A stretch of DNA of 7,193 nt from Pseudomonadota bacterium (GTDB lineage: Bacteria; Pseudomonadota; Alphaproteobacteria; Rhizobiales; Rhizobiaceae): NCBI GenBank assembly GCA_023393575.1, contig JAEWKX010000187.1, positions 1 to 7,193 of the forward strand, given 5' to 3'. A program made the translations under genes and the position numbers. The notes beneath the pieces were generated by a model. That model was not told the DNA's origin. It saw only the letters and a program-made list of their open reading frames with translations, and ran no database searches. Shown here piece after piece: positions 6,073-7,193 of the stretch. Position 1 is the stretch's first letter; each line of letters starts with the position of its first letter.

Positions 6073-7193
6073 TTAGTCGAAGACGATGGCCGGGGCCGGT
6101 CTTGCCGCCCGTCCCTGCAACTCAGCCCAGACCTTCGCCGCGATGTCGCGGTAGATCCCGGCCGGCGGCCCGTCGGGCTCTGCTACCACGACAGGGGTGC
6201 CGACATCCGACGTCTCGCGGATCTCGATCGTCAGCGGCACCTCGCCCAGAAAGGGGACACCGATACGCCCCGCCTCGTCGCGCGCGCCGCCGTGGCCGAA
6301 GATGTCGTAGCGGGCGCCAGTATCGGGGGCGAGGAAATAGCTCATGTTCTCGATGATGCCGAGGAGCGGCACCTCCACCTTGCGGAACATGGTGATGGCC
6401 TTGCGGGCGTCGATCAGCGCCAGGTCCTGCGGCGTGGAAACGATGACCGCCCCTGCCAGCGGCACCTGCTGCGCCATCGTCAGTTGCACGTCGCCGGTGC
6501 CGGGGGGCATGTCGACCACCAGCACGTCGAGATCGCTCCAGGCAACCTCGCGCAGCATCTGAAGCAGGGCCGACTGGACCATGGGTCCACGCCAGATCAT
6601 GGCGGTCTCCTCGTCGACGAGGAAACCCATCGACATGGCTTTCAGCCCGTAGTTCTCCATCGGCTTGATGATGCGGTTCTCGATCTGCTGGGGCCGGCCG
6701 GAAATCTTCAGGAGGCGCGGGATCGACGGCCCGTAGATGTCGGCATCGAGAATGCCTACCCGCAGGCCGTTCGCACTGAGCCCAAGCGCCAGGTTGACCG
6801 CGGTGGGGGACTTGCCGACCCCACCCTTGCCGGACGCGACGGCAATGATCTTGCCCACACCCGGGACACCGGCCTTCGCCTGACGGCCCGGTGCAGCGTG
6901 CGAATGCGGCGCGGCGGCAGGCTGCGGGCGCGGAGGCGACGCGGCGGGCGCGCCGGCCTTGCGGTCGGCGGTGAGCGTCACCACGGCACCCTTGACGCCC
7001 GGGATCGCCTTCACCGACCGCTCCGCCGCGGCCCGCAGCGGCTCCAGTCGTTCCGCCTGGTCCGCCGGCACCGTGATCGAGAAATACACCTTGTTGTCGG
7101 AGATGAAGACGTCGGAGACCATCTTCAGGGACACGACGTCATGGGTGAGATCGGGGCCGCGAACCTTGGCCAGCGCCGCCAGAACCTGTTCCT
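6073..7193 (-). CDS. mrp: Mrp/ApbC/NBP35-family P-loop ATPase, 5' end missing
   Basis: Family members bind ATP and are thought to carry or assemble Fe-S clusters in the cytoplasm. 372 residues are visible; the frame stays open to the right edge, so the true start lies outside, probably only a few codons away, since the first residues already match the MIP18-type N-terminal domain (KVRGPDLTHDVVSLKMVSD). A Pro/Ala/His-rich linker at about 79-109 follows, then the ParA-like domain. Its deviant Walker A is GKGGVGKSP at about 121-129, and later come DADIYGPSIPR and Walker B-like DVLVVDMPPGTGD. Both P-loop lysines are kept, but the residue after Lys-Ser is Pro (codon CCC, 6807-6805) where Thr or Ser is usual. 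No cysteine occurs anywhere in the visible part; the CxxC of E. coli Mrp is replaced by APDTGARYDIFGHGGA. The stop is TAA at 6075-6073. A shorter frame starting at GTG 7134 would cut into the N-terminal domain and is not the real start. Confidence 0.93.
   Translation of the reverse strand, partial: EQVLAALAKVRGPDLTHDVVSLKMVSDVFISDNKVYFSITVPADQAERLEPLRAAAERSVKAIPGVKGAVVTLTADRKAGAPAASPPRPQPAAAPHSHAAPGRQAKAGVPGVGKIIAVASGKGGVGKSPTAVNLALGLSANGLRVGILDADIYGPSIPRLLKISGRPQQIENRIIKPMENYGLKAMSMGFLVDEETAMIWRGPMVQSALLQMLREVAWSDLDVLVVDMPPGTGDVQLTMAQQVPLAGAVIVSTPQDLALIDARKAITMFRKVEVPLLGIIENMSYFLAPDTGARYDIFGHGGARDEAGRIGVPFLGEVPLTIEIRETSDVGTPVVVAEPDGPPAGIYRDIAAKVWAELQGRAARPAPAIVFD

Overview
The window reads as core chromosome of a high-GC alphaproteobacterium, most likely Hyphomicrobiales (Rhizobiales), probably Rhizobiaceae. 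The reasons are an F0 ATP synthase operon separate from F1 with the order atpI-atpB-atpE-b'-b, the rhizobial type of each F0 subunit sequence, promoters of the form CTTGAC-N17-CTATAT, and a kup/mrp neighbourhood. The assignment comes from remembered families, not from a database search.

All seven recognised genes lie on the minus strand, so transcription runs from the high-coordinate end to the low one. From right to left: (1) 6073-7193, mrp, an Mrp/ApbC-type P-loop ATPase whose 5' end is outside the window. (2) 5821-6046, a strong candidate promoter and a roughly 190-nt leader that folds on paper into several hairpins. (3) 3901-5820, kup, a KUP-family K+ uptake permease; its likely AUG sits in the 3-nt loop of a perfect 7-bp hairpin. 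(4) 2616-3800, an exported SleB-type (Hydrolase_2) cell-wall hydrolase with a non-ATG start. (5) 2354-2615, the control region of the ATP synthase operon, with a very good housekeeping promoter and an IHF-like site beside the only strongly AT-rich tract I noticed. (6) 1-2353, the F0 operon: atpI (assembly factor), atpB (subunit a), atpE (subunit c), atpF2 (subunit b') and the first 62 codons of atpF (subunit b). A strong hairpin lies between atpE and b'.

atpB and atpE build the proton channel and c-ring, b and b' form the peripheral stalk that holds the separately encoded F1 head, and AtpI assists assembly. Kup brings in K+ by proton symport, so it draws on the same proton gradient, but it appears to be its own transcription unit. 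The hydrolase may be read through from kup or have its own weak promoter. Mrp is an Fe-S carrier-type ATPase, but the visible part has no cysteine at all and carries Pro right after the Walker A Lys-Ser.

I see no mobile element, CRISPR array, tRNA or rRNA, and no new multigene system. The large plus-strand open frames are antisense shadows. The points most worth a second look are the kup leader and start hairpin, the cysteine-free Mrp with its altered P-loop, the atpE-b' hairpin, and the IHF-like site upstream of the atp promoter.
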